Below, in pieces: positions 17,624 to 28,608 of a stretch of 64,000 bases of DNA; the first letter of the stretch is position 1; each line of letters begins with the position of its first letter. The stretch covers positions 1,550,001 through 1,614,000 of the forward strand of contig NZ_JARJHT010000001.1 in assembly GCF_029269745.1 (NCBI RefSeq), in the 5' to 3' direction. The DNA comes from Polluticoccus soli (lineage in GTDB: Bacteria > Bacteroidota > Bacteroidia > Chitinophagales > Chitinophagaceae). The notes below the pieces were generated by a model. It searched no databases. It saw nothing but the letters and a program-made list of their open reading frames with translations, and was not told where the DNA came from. The translations under genes and the position numbers were made by a program.

Positions 17624-19603
17624 CTAATAAGTCAGCAGCTTCTGCACGCTTTCATGCAGCCTGTTCTTTGCCAGGAAGTTTTGTTCGAGCTCTATAGCAA
17701 ACGGCACTGGCGTATCAAGGCTTGCGCAACGAACTACCGGAGCATCTAATAATTCAAAACAATTTTCGCTGATCCATGCAGCTAGCTCACCGCCAATGCC
17801 ACCTACCAGTGTGTCTTCGTGCAGCAACAATACCTTTCCGGTACGTTGTACAGATGCACGGATAGCATCATAGTCCAGCGGCAGCAGTGTACGAAGATCA
17901 ACTATATCGAATGAGACATCCGGGTTCTTTGCTGCATATTCGGTAGCCCAGTGTACTCCCGCTCCGTAAGTGATGATGCTGACATCCTCACCTTCCTGCA
18001 CTTGTCTCGCTTTACCTATCTCGATAGTATAATAATCATCAGGAACCATGCCGCTAATGCTGCGATAGAGTGCTTTGTGCTCGAAGAACATTACCGGGTT
18101 TGGATCTTCAATAGAAGCGATCAACAGGCCCTTCGCATCTTCCGGAGTAGATGGATAAACCACCTTCAGTCCCGGAGTATGTACGAACCATGCCTCGTTG
18201 CTTTGCGAGTGGAAAGGACCTGCACCTACGCCACCGCCGGTTGGCATACGTACCACAACATCAGCATTCTGTCCCCAGCGGTAGTGTATCTTGGCCAGGT
18301 TATTAATGATCTGGTTGAAACCCACGGTCACAAAGTCTGCGAACTGCATTTCCATCATCGACTTGAAGCCTTTGATAGATAAGCCCAGTGCAGAACCAAC
18401 TATAGCGCTTTCGCAGAGCGGTGTATTACGCACGCGTTCTTTACCGAACTGTTGCACAAAACCCTCTGTTACTTTAAAGGCGCCGCCGTATTCAGCTATA
18501 TCCTGTCCCATGAGCACCAGGTTCGGGTGGCGCTCCATGCATTGACGCAGGCCGTCGCTGATGGCTTGTATAAATTTCTTTTCTAAGCGCGTTGAAGAAG
18601 CAGGCGCAACAGCGGTTGTTTTCAAAGGTGCATAAACATCTGCTACTTCTTCTGCTGTATCCGGTTTTACCGGTTCTGCGGCAAAGCCAGTAGCCAAGCC
18701 ATCTTCAATTTCTTTTTGAATAGATGCGCGGATCTGGCCGAGTTTATCCTGCGTAACCAGTTTTTCTTTTAGCAGGTACTGCTCGAAGTTGGCAACAGGG
18801 TCTTTTTTAGCCCATTCTTCAAACAGCTCTTTCGGTACGTACTTCACACCGCTGGCCTCTTCGTGGCCACGCATGCGGAAGGTCATACATTCAATCAGTA
18901 TCGGCTTTTGTTTCTTGATACAGTATTCGCGGGCTTCGCTGATTGTTTTATATACTTCCAGTATGTTATTACCGTCAATGGTAATCCCCTTCATACCGTA
19001 ACCAGCTGCGCGGTCTGCCAGTTGCTTGCACACAAACTGCTCGTTTATTGGGGTACTTAGGCCATAGCCATTATTCTCGATGATGAAAATAACCGGCAGG
19101 CCCCAAACAGCTGCCACGTTTAGCGCTTCATGGAAATCGCCCTCGCTGGTACCACCATCGCCGCTAAAGGCAACGGAAACCTTGTTTTCCTTCCGGAGTT
19201 TATGCGCCAGCGCCACACCATCAGCAATAGCGAGTTGCGGACCCAGATGCGATATCATACCGCAGATGTGGTATTCATTGGCCCCAAAGTGGAAGGAACG
19301 CTCGCGGCCTTTGCTAAAGCCTTCTTTGCGGCCCTGCCATTGCATGAACAGCTTTTCGAACGGCATTTTGCGGGCTGTAAATACCCCCAGGTTGCGGTGC
19401 AGGGGCATTACGTACTCGTCGCTGTCCAGCGCCATGGTAGCACCTACGGAAATAGCCTCCTGGCCTATACCGCTGAACCATTTGCTGATGCGGCCCTGCC
19501 TGAGCAGTACCAGCATTTTCTCCTCTATCATCCGTGGACGGAGGAGTTCGGTATATAGTTGAATGAGTTGGTCGTCGGTCAGTCTGCCCCGGTCGAAACG
19601 CAT
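17624..19603 (-). CDS. Fused alpha/beta E1 component of a branched-chain-type 2-oxoacid dehydrogenase
   Basis: The 659-residue protein joins E1-alpha (residues ~1-320) to E1-beta (~345-659). The alpha part has the thiamine-diphosphate motif GDGGTSEGDFHEA...ENNGYG. The beta part has the LVLMGQDIAEYGGAFKVTEG opening and the VRMPTGGGVGAGPFHSQS loop. The fused form is typical of Bacteroidota and is usually annotated as 2-oxoisovalerate dehydrogenase E1, which feeds branched-chain acyl-CoA to fatty-acid synthesis. Pyruvate or 2-oxoglutarate substrates cannot be fully excluded. The start is the ATG at 19603; the longer frame begins at a TTG that overlaps a TATTTTTG -7 box. No E2 or E3 gene is adjacent. 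Confidence 0.88.
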   Translation of the reverse strand: MRFDRGRLTDDQLIQLYTELLRPRMIEEKMLVLLRQGRISKWFSGIGQEAISVGATMALDSDEYVMPLHRNLGVFTARKMPFEKLFMQWQGRKEGFSKGRERSFHFGANEYHICGMISHLGPQLAIADGVALAHKLRKENKVSVAFSGDGGTSEGDFHEALNVAAVWGLPVIFIIENNGYGLSTPINEQFVCKQLADRAAGYGMKGITIDGNNILEVYKTISEAREYCIKKQKPILIECMTFRMRGHEEASGVKYVPKELFEEWAKKDPVANFEQYLLKEKLVTQDKLGQIRASIQKEIEDGLATGFAAEPVKPDTAEEVADVYAPLKTTAVAPASSTRLEKKFIQAISDGLRQCMERHPNLVLMGQDIAEYGGAFKVTEGFVQQFGKERVRNTPLCESAIVGSALGLSIKGFKSMMEMQFADFVTVGFNQIINNLAKIHYRWGQNADVVVRMPTGGGVGAGPFHSQSNEAWFVHTPGLKVVYPSTPEDAKGLLIASIEDPNPVMFFEHKALYRSISGMVPDDYYTIEIGKARQVQEGEDVSIITYGAGVHWATEYAAKNPDVSFDIVDLRTLLPLDYDAIRASVQRTGKVLLLHEDTLVGGIGGELAAWISENCFELLDAPVVRCASLDTPVPFAIELEQNFLAKNRLHESVQKLLTY

Positions 19604-19618
19604 AAATGAGATTTGGCG

Positions 19619-19626
19619 CAAAAATA
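19619..19626 (-). promoter_or_regulatory. -7 promoter box (TATTTTTG) of the E1 gene
   Basis: An exact TAnnTTTG match on the minus strand, 15 bases before the ATG at 19603. It supports the shorter start. Confidence 0.55.
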
Positions 19627-19682
19627 AGCGGTTAAATGTCTAGTTTAACGATTGCTGTTTTTCCCGATTGAGTTTTAGTTCC

Positions 19683-19690
19683 TATCTTTG
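19683..19690 (+). promoter_or_regulatory. -7 promoter box (TATCTTTG) of pyrG
   Basis: An exact TAnnTTTG match about 80 bases before the pyrG ATG, divergent from the E1 promoter. The -33 position holds TTT rather than TTG. Confidence 0.55.
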
Positions 19691-19769
19691 TGCGACCGCT
19701 ACAGCTACTTCCAAAGATTTATTGTAATATCAACTAGCTGCGCATACCGGTCTCAAAAACAGGTGCGTT

Positions 19770-21431
19770 ATGACTAAATATATTTTTGTAACCGGGGGCG
19801 TTACTTCATCGTTAGGAAAAGGAATTATTGCAGCCTCACTGGCCAAACTGCTCCAGGCCCGCGGCTTTCGCACCACCATCCAGAAATTTGATCCATACAT
19901 CAACGTCGATCCGGGCACGCTGAATCCGTACGAACACGGGGAATGCTATGTTACGGAAGACGGCGCTGAGACCGACCTGGATCTGGGCCACTACGAGCGT
20001 TACCTGAATACGCATACGTCTCAGGCCAACAACGTAACTACGGGTCGTATTTACCAATATGTAATTAATAAAGAGCGCGAAGGCGCTTATTTGGGTAAAA
20101 CCGTGCAGGTTATCCCGCATATCACAGACGAGATCAAACGTCGTATGACCCTGCTGGGCCAGAACAACCAGTTTGATATCGTCATCACCGAGCTTGGTGG
20201 TACCGTAGGCGACATTGAATCTCTGCCTTATGTTGAAGCCGTTCGCCAGCTGAAATGGGAAATGGGCGATGAAAATGCCTTGGTGGTGCACCTCACACTG
20301 ATCCCTTATCTGAAAGCGGCAAAAGAGCTGAAAACCAAGCCTACCCAGCACTCAGTGAAACTGATGAGCGAGAACGGCCTGAATCCGGATGTTCTGGTTT
20401 GCCGTACTGAAGAACCGCTGTATAAAGAGCTGAAAAGGAAGATCGCCCTGTTCTGTAACGTAACACAAGACGCGGTTATCGAAGCGCTGGATGCCGATAC
20501 GATCTATGGTGTACCGCTGGAAATGATGCGTGAAAAGCTGGACCAGATATGCCTCCAAAAGCTGGAGTTGCCTATGGGCACTGAGCCAGACCTCAGCCGC
20601 TGGAAAGAGTTTTTGAACAAGCTGCGCTACCCTAAATCGAAAGTAACTATCGGTCTTGTTGGTAAATACGTAGAGCTGCAGGATGCGTATAAATCGATCC
20701 TGGAAGCACTGATACATGCGGGTGCGATCAATGAATGTAAAGTAGAAGTAAAGAATATACACTCTGAACACCTGACACCGGAAAATGCAGCTGAAAAACT
20801 GCAGAACGTGGATGCTATGTTGGTAGCTCCTGGTTTCGGTAGCCGTGGTATCGAAGGTAAGATCGATGCAATTCGCTATGCCCGCGAGAACAAGCTACCT
20901 TTCTTTGGTATCTGCCTCGGTATGCAAATGGCTTGCGTTGAATTTGCCCGGAACGTACTGGGTGTTAAGAACGCGCACTCTACCGAAATGGATCCTGATA
21001 CTAAGGATGGTGTTATCGCGATGATGGAAGAGCAGAAGAAGATCACTCAGATGGGGGGTACTATGCGTTTGGGCGCATATGAATGCGAACTGCGTAGCGG
21101 TTCTAAAGCGGCTGATATCTATGGCTCAACCAACATCTCAGAGCGTCACCGTCACCGTTATGAGTTCAACAATGCGTACATGGACGCATTTGAGAAAGCA
21201 GGTATGATACCGGTTGGTAAAAACCCTAAAACAGGCCTCGTAGAGATCGTTGAACTGCCGGAACATCCGTTCTACATGGGCGTTCAGTTCCACCCTGAGT
21301 ACAAGAGCACGGTAGAAAATCCGCATCCATTGTTCGTAGCCTTTGTAAAAGCTGCCAAAGAAGCACAGGAAAACCGCAACGGACACGGAGCACACCACAA
21401 GTTTGAGAAAAGCGGTGTAGCTGAAGGATAG
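19770..21431 (+). CDS. pyrG: CTP synthase (glutamine-hydrolysing)
   Basis: The 553-residue protein has the family's normal length. The synthetase domain starts TKYIFVTGGVTSSLGKGI (P-loop and UTP site), with GGTVGDIES and KTKPTQHSV further on. The C-terminal class I glutaminase has its nucleophile in FFGICLGMQ and the His/Glu pair in FHPEY. It makes CTP from UTP, ATP and glutamine in the cytosol. The gene stands alone between a TATCTTTG promoter and a strong bidirectional terminator. Confidence 0.98.
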   Translation: MTKYIFVTGGVTSSLGKGIIAASLAKLLQARGFRTTIQKFDPYINVDPGTLNPYEHGECYVTEDGAETDLDLGHYERYLNTHTSQANNVTTGRIYQYVINKEREGAYLGKTVQVIPHITDEIKRRMTLLGQNNQFDIVITELGGTVGDIESLPYVEAVRQLKWEMGDENALVVHLTLIPYLKAAKELKTKPTQHSVKLMSENGLNPDVLVCRTEEPLYKELKRKIALFCNVTQDAVIEALDADTIYGVPLEMMREKLDQICLQKLELPMGTEPDLSRWKEFLNKLRYPKSKVTIGLVGKYVELQDAYKSILEALIHAGAINECKVEVKNIHSEHLTPENAAEKLQNVDAMLVAPGFGSRGIEGKIDAIRYARENKLPFFGICLGMQMACVEFARNVLGVKNAHSTEMDPDTKDGVIAMMEEQKKITQMGGTMRLGAYECELRSGSKAADIYGSTNISERHRHRYEFNNAYMDAFEKAGMIPVGKNPKTGLVEIVELPEHPFYMGVQFHPEYKSTVENPHPLFVAFVKAAKEAQENRNGHGAHHKFEKSGVAEG

Positions 21432-21450
21432 TTAAGATAATCTTCAATAG

Positions 21451-21483
21451 AAAAAAGGCTCAACAGAATGTTGAGCCTTTTTT
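21451..21483. terminator. Bidirectional terminator between pyrG and murI
   Basis: A 14-bp perfect stem (AAAAAAGGCTCAAC / GTTGAGCCTTTTTT) around loop AGAAT. It has T runs in both directions and separates two convergent genes. Confidence 0.9.
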
Positions 21484-22311
21484 CTATATAGCCAAGTGGT
21501 TAGACTGCACCGGTCGGCCAAAGAACGCACTGGCATGTGCATTAAAATCATTAGCATCATCAGTTGTAAAAAACTGCATGGTGCTATTTTTTGTTAAGCG
21601 GCTTTCCATTTCGGAATGGCGCTGTAAATAATGCTCCAGGCTATCTGCTACTATATCGCCCTGGGCTACCACTTTAATATTTTCAGGGAGGTGGCTTTTG
21701 ATCTTGTCGATGATGATGGGATAATGCGTACAGGCCAGCAATACTGTGTCTATCTGCGGCGCTTTTGTAATCAATTCGTCCAGGTATTTTTTGATAAAGA
21801 AGTCAGCGCCTTCGCTATTATGCTCGCCATTCTCTATCAGCGGCACCCATATTGGGCAGGCCTGCTGGTGCACTTCAATATCGGGAAACTGGTTGCTAAT
21901 CTCTATTTCATAGGAGCCTGAGTTGATGGTGCCCTTGGTCCCCAGAACACCTACGTGGCGGGTTTTGGTGTAGTTGCCTATAACTTCGGCGGTTGGCCGG
22001 ATAACGCCCAACACCCTTTTTGAAGGATCTTCCATATGAGGCAGGTCTTGCTGCTGTATGGTGCGGAGGGCCTTGGCCGATGCCGTATTGCAGGCTAAAA
22101 CCACCAGCGGACAACCCATTTTAAAGAACCACTCCACACATTCCAGCGTATACTCATGCACCGTTTCGAATGAGCGGTTGCCATATGGCGCCCGGCCATT
22201 ATCTCCCAGGTAGATATAATCATATTGCGGAAGCTTATCAGCTATCGACTTAAAAACGGTCAGTCCGCCATAACCTGAATCAAAAACGCCAATCGGATGT
22301 GTCGCCTGCAT
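21484..22311 (-). CDS. murI: Glutamate racemase
   Basis: The 275-residue protein contains the expected racemase landmarks: FDSGYGGLTV at residues 9-18 (Tyr instead of the more usual Val), GDNGRAPYG, the first catalytic Cys in VLACNTASA and the second in LLACTHYPII. It supplies D-glutamate for peptidoglycan. The gene is divergent from the KorB-type gene and ends against the shared terminator with pyrG. Confidence 0.95.
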   Translation of the reverse strand: MQATHPIGVFDSGYGGLTVFKSIADKLPQYDYIYLGDNGRAPYGNRSFETVHEYTLECVEWFFKMGCPLVVLACNTASAKALRTIQQQDLPHMEDPSKRVLGVIRPTAEVIGNYTKTRHVGVLGTKGTINSGSYEIEISNQFPDIEVHQQACPIWVPLIENGEHNSEGADFFIKKYLDELITKAPQIDTVLLACTHYPIIIDKIKSHLPENIKVVAQGDIVADSLEHYLQRHSEMESRLTKNSTMQFFTTDDANDFNAHASAFFGRPVQSNHLAI

Positions 22312-22365
22312 TAAAGCGAAGTTAACTGGAAATGTTAAAACGTTTATACTAAGGGCATTTAGGCG

Positions 22366-22373
22366 TAACTTTG
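22366..22373 (+). promoter_or_regulatory. -7 promoter box (TAACTTTG) of the KorB-type gene
   Basis: A consensus TAnnTTTG match 16 bases before the ATG at 22390. TTT rather than TTG is found at the -33 spacing. Confidence 0.5.
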
Positions 22374-22389
22374 CGTTGATTTTCAGAAT

Positions 22390-23439
22390 ATGAGTGATGT
22401 TGCAACGCCGCTGGCCGCTTCGGGCTCGGCGCCTCTTACAGCTAAAGATTTCGCTACAGACCAGGAAGTACGCTGGTGCCCCGGCTGCGGCGACTATTCG
22501 ATATTAAAACAGGTTCAGACCATTCTGCCTCAAACGGGTATCCCGCGCGAGAATGTGGTGATCATTTCCGGTATCGGGTGTAGCTCGCGCTTCCCGTACT
22601 ACATGAACACCTATGGCATGCACTCGATCCATGGCCGTGCTACGGCTATCGCATCGGGCCTGAAAGCCACCCGCCCTGAACTAAGCGTTTGGGTGGTGAC
22701 TGGTGACGGAGACAGCCTGAGCATTGGCGGTAATCATACCATTCACCTGCTGCGCAGGAACTTCGATATAAACATCCTGCTGTTCAACAACCAGATATAT
22801 GGTTTGACCAAAGGTCAGTACTCGCCAACTTCGGAACCGAACAAAGTGACCAAGTCTACCCCGATGGGCAGCCTGGATCATCCGTTTAACCCGCTGGCGC
22901 TGGCGCTGGGTGCAGATGCAACGTTCATCGCCCGCAGTATGGATCGCGATCCTAAGCACCTGCAGGCAATGCTGCTTCGCTCCAATGGCCACCATGGAGC
23001 ATCGCTGCTGGAGATCTACCAGAACTGTAACATCTTCAACGATGGTGCATTCGAGATATTTACTGAAAAAGGTTCTAAAGCAGAAGAAGCCCTGTTCCTG
23101 GAGCAAGGCCAGCCGCTGCTGTACGGCGCCAATAAAGACAAGGGCGTAAAACTGGATGGCTACAAACCAACATTGGTAAGCCTGAACGACGGCCACAGCG
23201 CCGACGACCTCTGGAAGCACGACGAAAAAGATTTCTTCAAAGCGCAGATATTGACCCGCATGTTCGACAACCCGGAAGTGGAAGGTCACTACCCGCGTCC
23301 GTTTGGTGTGTTCTACGCCGCCGAGCGCCCGACATACGAAGACCAGATGCGACTCCAGCTCGAAGAGGCCATCGCTACAAAAGGCAATGGCAACCTTGAC
23401 AAGCTGCTGGAAGGGAAAGAAACCTGGATAATAGAATAA
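22390..23439 (+). CDS. 2-oxoacid:ferredoxin oxidoreductase, beta subunit (KorB-type)
   Basis: The 349-residue protein has the thiamine-diphosphate-binding beta-subunit signature: WCPGCGDYSILK near residue 30, GIGCSSRFP, HSIHGRATAIASGLK, VTGDGDSLSIGGNH and FNNQIYGLTKGQYSPTS. The family oxidatively decarboxylates 2-oxoglutarate or another 2-oxoacid to an acyl-CoA while reducing ferredoxin. It needs a separate alpha/gamma subunit, which is normally encoded directly beside it. Here murI lies upstream on the opposite strand and a flippase lies downstream, so the partner is elsewhere in the genome. Substrate choice cannot be read from this subunit alone. Confidence 0.9.
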   Translation: MSDVATPLAASGSAPLTAKDFATDQEVRWCPGCGDYSILKQVQTILPQTGIPRENVVIISGIGCSSRFPYYMNTYGMHSIHGRATAIASGLKATRPELSVWVVTGDGDSLSIGGNHTIHLLRRNFDINILLFNNQIYGLTKGQYSPTSEPNKVTKSTPMGSLDHPFNPLALALGADATFIARSMDRDPKHLQAMLLRSNGHHGASLLEIYQNCNIFNDGAFEIFTEKGSKAEEALFLEQGQPLLYGANKDKGVKLDGYKPTLVSLNDGHSADDLWKHDEKDFFKAQILTRMFDNPEVEGHYPRPFGVFYAAERPTYEDQMRLQLEEAIATKGNGNLDKLLEGKETWIIE

Positions 23440-23441
23440 CC

Positions 23442-23479
23442 TAAAAGGCAAAAAGTAGAACGATACTTTTTGCCTTTTA
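23442..23479 (+). terminator. Terminator after the KorB-type gene
   Basis: A 15-bp perfect stem (AAAAGGCAAAAAGTA with its complement) around loop GAACGA, directly after the stop. The tail is T-rich but mixed with C and A. Confidence 0.75.
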
Positions 23480-23519
23480 CCTTTTACATTTACCTCTGCC
23501 TGAAAAAATTGCAGATTAA

Positions 23520-25019
23520 TTGGCCTCACTAAAAAAGCTAGCCGGACAAACGGTATGGTATGGAGTCAGCAACATTGCTGTACGGCTGCTTACCTACCTG
23601 CTCACCCCTTACCTAACGCACGTACTGACTGGTCCTAAAGGACAGGTCGTATTTGGTCAGCAGGGTTTTCTCTACTCCATTTTCCCTGTTATGAATATTC
23701 TCTATACCTATGGTATGGAGACCGCCTATTTCCGCTTCAGCACAACAGAAGATAAGCTCAAGCTATACAGAACACAGCTTACCTCTATGTTGGTGAGCAC
23801 ATTGTTCTTCTCTGCATTGCTTTGGATCTTCCGCGTGCCTGCTGCAGAATTTGCTGAGCTGGGAGATCGCACAGAATATGTTTGGTGGTGTGCGGCCATC
23901 ATCGGTCTTGATGCGCTTTCTGCGTTGCCATACGCCCGCCTGCGCAAAGAGAACCGTCCACGGAAATATGCGGCTACAAAGGCAATAGGTATTGTCGTTT
24001 TTGTTTTCACAATCGTTTTCCTGTACAGCTTCGGTGACAACATTGCAAAAAGCGGAGGCATTTTTGCTGATTGGTATAACAGGCATTGGGGTATCGGTTT
24101 CATTCTGTTTGCCAACCTGCTGCAGGCCATTGTAACGCTGGTATTGTTAGCTAAAGAGCTGTTAGACTATCGCCCTTACATTGATAAAGCGATAATCAGA
24201 AAAGTATTGCCATATTCATTGCCAATACTCATAGCAGGCTTTGCGGGTACCTTCAACGATTCGCTCAACCGCGTGATGTTTCAGAAACTCTATCCGGCTT
24301 CATCTCAAGAATCACTGAGGTTGCTCGGTTTTTTTACGGCAGCTCTTCGCCTTTCTATCCTTATTAACCTAGCAATACAGGCTTTCCGCCTTGCTGCCGA
24401 GCCTTTCTTCTTTTCCATATCGCAAGAGAAAAATGCGACCGGCACATACGCACGAGTTATGAAATGGTTCGTCATCATCATGGCGCTGATGTTCCTCAAC
24501 GTGACCTTGTACATCGATATCTGGAAGCATTTTCTGAGTGAAGAATATCGCGTTGCTATCGGGCTCGTTCCGGTGTTGCTGTTGTCATACATCATGTTCG
24601 GCATTTACACCAATCTGACTGTGTGGTATAAGTTGACTGATAAGACCCGCTTTGGAACTTACATCATGATCATTGGTGCGGTTGTGACAGTAGTCTTCAA
24701 CCTGGCGCTGATACCAAGCTGGGGATATCATGCTTGTGCCTGGGGTATGCTGCTGACCAACACAGTGATGGTTGTTCTCTCTTATTCGTGGGGACAGAAA
24801 TACTATCCGATACCGTACAATGTTGGTAAACTAGCCGCCTATCTTGGTGTTATGCTATTGCTATTCTTTATCCAGTATGGCATCAACAGTGTCACCACAA
24901 ACCTGGCAATTCGCTTGTCAACCGGCACTGCATTATTCCTGGGTTATTTCTTTTTCATCTACACGCAGGAACGCGGGGAACTGCAACGTTTCCCTGTCAT
25001 CGGTAAATTCATCAAATAG
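23520..25019 (+). CDS. Polysaccharide flippase (MATE/MVF-like, Wzx type)
   Basis: The 499-residue protein has about 12-14 hydrophobic segments spread over its whole length and the N-terminal SLKKLAGQTVWYGVSNIAVR motif seen in Bacteroidota oligosaccharide flippases. The only start that keeps this motif is TTG at 23520, so I accept a TTG initiator. Proteins of this family move lipid-linked glycans across the inner membrane. No glycosyltransferase is adjacent; the nearest glycan genes are near 43.7 kb. A terminator separates it from the gene before. It converges with the AraC gene, with 1 base between them. Confidence 0.85.
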   Translation: MASLKKLAGQTVWYGVSNIAVRLLTYLLTPYLTHVLTGPKGQVVFGQQGFLYSIFPVMNILYTYGMETAYFRFSTTEDKLKLYRTQLTSMLVSTLFFSALLWIFRVPAAEFAELGDRTEYVWWCAAIIGLDALSALPYARLRKENRPRKYAATKAIGIVVFVFTIVFLYSFGDNIAKSGGIFADWYNRHWGIGFILFANLLQAIVTLVLLAKELLDYRPYIDKAIIRKVLPYSLPILIAGFAGTFNDSLNRVMFQKLYPASSQESLRLLGFFTAALRLSILINLAIQAFRLAAEPFFFSISQEKNATGTYARVMKWFVIIMALMFLNVTLYIDIWKHFLSEEYRVAIGLVPVLLLSYIMFGIYTNLTVWYKLTDKTRFGTYIMIIGAVVTVVFNLALIPSWGYHACAWGMLLTNTVMVVLSYSWGQKYYPIPYNVGKLAAYLGVMLLLFFIQYGINSVTTNLAIRLSTGTALFLGYFFFIYTQERGELQRFPVIGKFIK

Positions 25020-25020
25020 T

Positions 25021-25881
25021 TTAGCGTAACAACTCACAAGGCTTGAGACCTGTGGCTTTTTTGAAGGCAGTGCTGAAATGTGATATGCTGCTATAGCCAA
25101 GTGAGTTAGCCACGTCAGATACGGAGAAGCCCGGTTGTTGCAGCATGTCTTTGGCTTTCGCTATGCGCAGGTCTTGCTGGAATTCATGGATGGTCTTACC
25201 TACAAGCGCCTTAAATCCCTTTTTCAGGTAGCACTCATTCATTGCCACCCTGCGGGATAGATCTTTAATCGTAAACGATTGCTCGACGTTCTGCTCTATC
25301 AGCTTACGTGCCTCCAGTACCTTTTCACGTTCGCTGTCGAAAGCGAGGAAACGACAGGCGGGTACCGGGCAAACCGTGAATGGCATTGCAATGCAATCCA
25401 GCGCGCGGCGCAGCATTTGCAGGGCAATCTCTGTTTGCTGCAGGGCTTTGCGCAGTGCCGATGGTGACTGTACTTCCCTGATCTCAGTAAGCAGTTTAGT
25501 TGTTTGCGAACAAATGCTGAATTGCTGCTCCCTTACTTCGTCAAACCTGAAAGGCTCTTCAGCGCTTAGCATCGACAACGGATACTGGTCGAAAAACTCG
25601 GGCCTGAACTCTATCCAGCAAATATTCGCGTTGCCCGGCTCATCGGCGTACTGCAAATACAGCAGCTGCACGCAAAACTGGCCATCTCCAATGGGGAATA
25701 GGTTCAGGCGGGCATGTTCTTCCGGCCATGTAGCATCCGCAAAATTCACCTCGATCCATTCGGCATGTACAAAACTATTCATCGACACCTGCTCACGCGC
25801 TAATACGCGGGCCGGCTGGCCGAGGACACGTTCTATAGGCGCGTCGGTATGAACTTGTACTATGTCCGCAACAATTTTCAA
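25021..25881 (-). CDS. AraC-family transcriptional regulator
   Basis: The C-terminal ~90 residues form the AraC double helix-turn-helix (FTIKDLSRRVAMNECYLKKG, then FSVSDVANSLGYSSISHFST). The N-terminal ~180 residues are a sensor part with an unusual CPVPAC motif around residue 168-173, which could bind a metal or form a disulfide. The general layout resembles PchR-like regulators. The 286-residue frame begins with TTG; the first in-frame ATG is 33 codons later. A TAATTTCG box at 25888-25895 (minus strand) sits just before the TTG and makes it plausible. It is divergent from dgkA. Targets are unknown. Confidence 0.85.
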   Translation of the reverse strand: MKIVADIVQVHTDAPIERVLGQPARVLAREQVSMNSFVHAEWIEVNFADATWPEEHARLNLFPIGDGQFCVQLLYLQYADEPGNANICWIEFRPEFFDQYPLSMLSAEEPFRFDEVREQQFSICSQTTKLLTEIREVQSPSALRKALQQTEIALQMLRRALDCIAMPFTVCPVPACRFLAFDSEREKVLEARKLIEQNVEQSFTIKDLSRRVAMNECYLKKGFKALVGKTIHEFQQDLRIAKAKDMLQQPGFSVSDVANSLGYSSISHFSTAFKKATGLKPCELLR

Positions 25882-25956
25882 GACAGGCGAAATTACGTAA
25901 TTGAGCGCAAATCGGTATTTTGTACCGTCTTAAGATTATGTTGTTTCTCTATAGCC

Positions 25957-26322
25957 ATGCCTAATTTTTTTGATAATGTCAGGTATGCCGTTGCAGGTAT
26001 CCGCTCGTTCTTTTCAACCGAGCAGAATGGCCGTGCGCAGGGCATTATCGCTCTATTGGTGGTTACCGCGGGCTTCCTTTTCAGGATCACTGCCATGGAA
26101 TGGGTGCTTGTATTAGGCTGCATTGCGCTGGTTATATGCCTCGAAATGGTCAATTCAGCCATCGAAAAGGTCTGCAACCTTATAACCTCAGAGTATAATC
26201 CCGCTATCAAGGTGATCAAAGACATTGCTGCAGGTGCAGTGCTACTGGCAGCTATTATCTCTGCTGTTATAGGCGCGATTATTTTCCTTCCCTATATCAA
26301 TTCGATTTTAACGATAAAATAG
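25957..26322 (+). CDS. dgkA: Diacylglycerol kinase, prokaryotic DgkA type
   Basis: From the ATG at 25957 the protein has 121 residues and three membrane helices, the usual DgkA size. The active-site block ICLEMVNSAIEKVCNL followed by IKDIAAGAV aligns with the Glu69/Asn72/Glu76/Asp95 set of the E. coli enzyme. It phosphorylates diacylglycerol or undecaprenol to recycle membrane lipid carriers. A longer frame reaching back to 25849 would overlap the divergent AraC gene and adds residues without family similarity, so it is rejected. Confidence 0.9.
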   Translation: MPNFFDNVRYAVAGIRSFFSTEQNGRAQGIIALLVVTAGFLFRITAMEWVLVLGCIALVICLEMVNSAIEKVCNLITSEYNPAIKVIKDIAAGAVLLAAIISAVIGAIIFLPYINSILTIK

Positions 26323-26448
26323 TGTTAAAACGTTGCGAAAGCAATAGATATCCACTATGCTATCAAGCTGATGTGGATATTTAATCGAAACCTGTTGAAA
26401 TGCCCTGTTTTCAAGGGTTTTGCGATAGGTTAAAACATGTCATTTTTC

Positions 26449-26479
26449 TTGGTCAAAGGGTCGTTTTTTGTTATCTTTG
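26449..26479 (+). promoter_or_regulatory. gyrB promoter (TTG-N20-TATCTTTG)
   Basis: TTGG at 26449-26452 and TATCTTTG at 26472-26479 with 20 bases between TTG and the -7 box fit the Bacteroidota housekeeping consensus. The leader to the ATG is about 90 bases. Confidence 0.75.
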
Positions 26480-26512
26480 TAGGGTTATAAAGCCGGGTGA
26501 TTTTTACCCTGA

Positions 26513-28552
<2,040 letters not shown>

Positions 28553-28581
28553 TTGAAAGATTAATTAGCTCAAATATTTAG

Positions 28582-28608
28582 AAGGCTGGCCATTTGGTCA
28601 GCCTTTTT
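28582..28608 (+). terminator. Terminator of gyrB
   Basis: Stem AAGGCTGGCC / GGTCAGCCTT with loop ATTT, followed by TTTTT. It overlaps the end of the convergent permease gene. Confidence 0.8.

Noticed and set aside
22681-23529. 282-codon minus-strand frame opposite the KorB-type gene
   Set aside because: Antisense shadow of a well-supported gene; the translation has no family features.
25849-25956. N-terminal extension of dgkA
   Set aside because: It would overlap the divergent AraC gene and adds residues unlike the DgkA family.
26348-26380. 8-bp inverted repeat ATATCCAC / GTGGATAT upstream of gyrB
   Set aside because: Short arms with a 17-base loop and no U-tract; too weak to call a terminator or operator.
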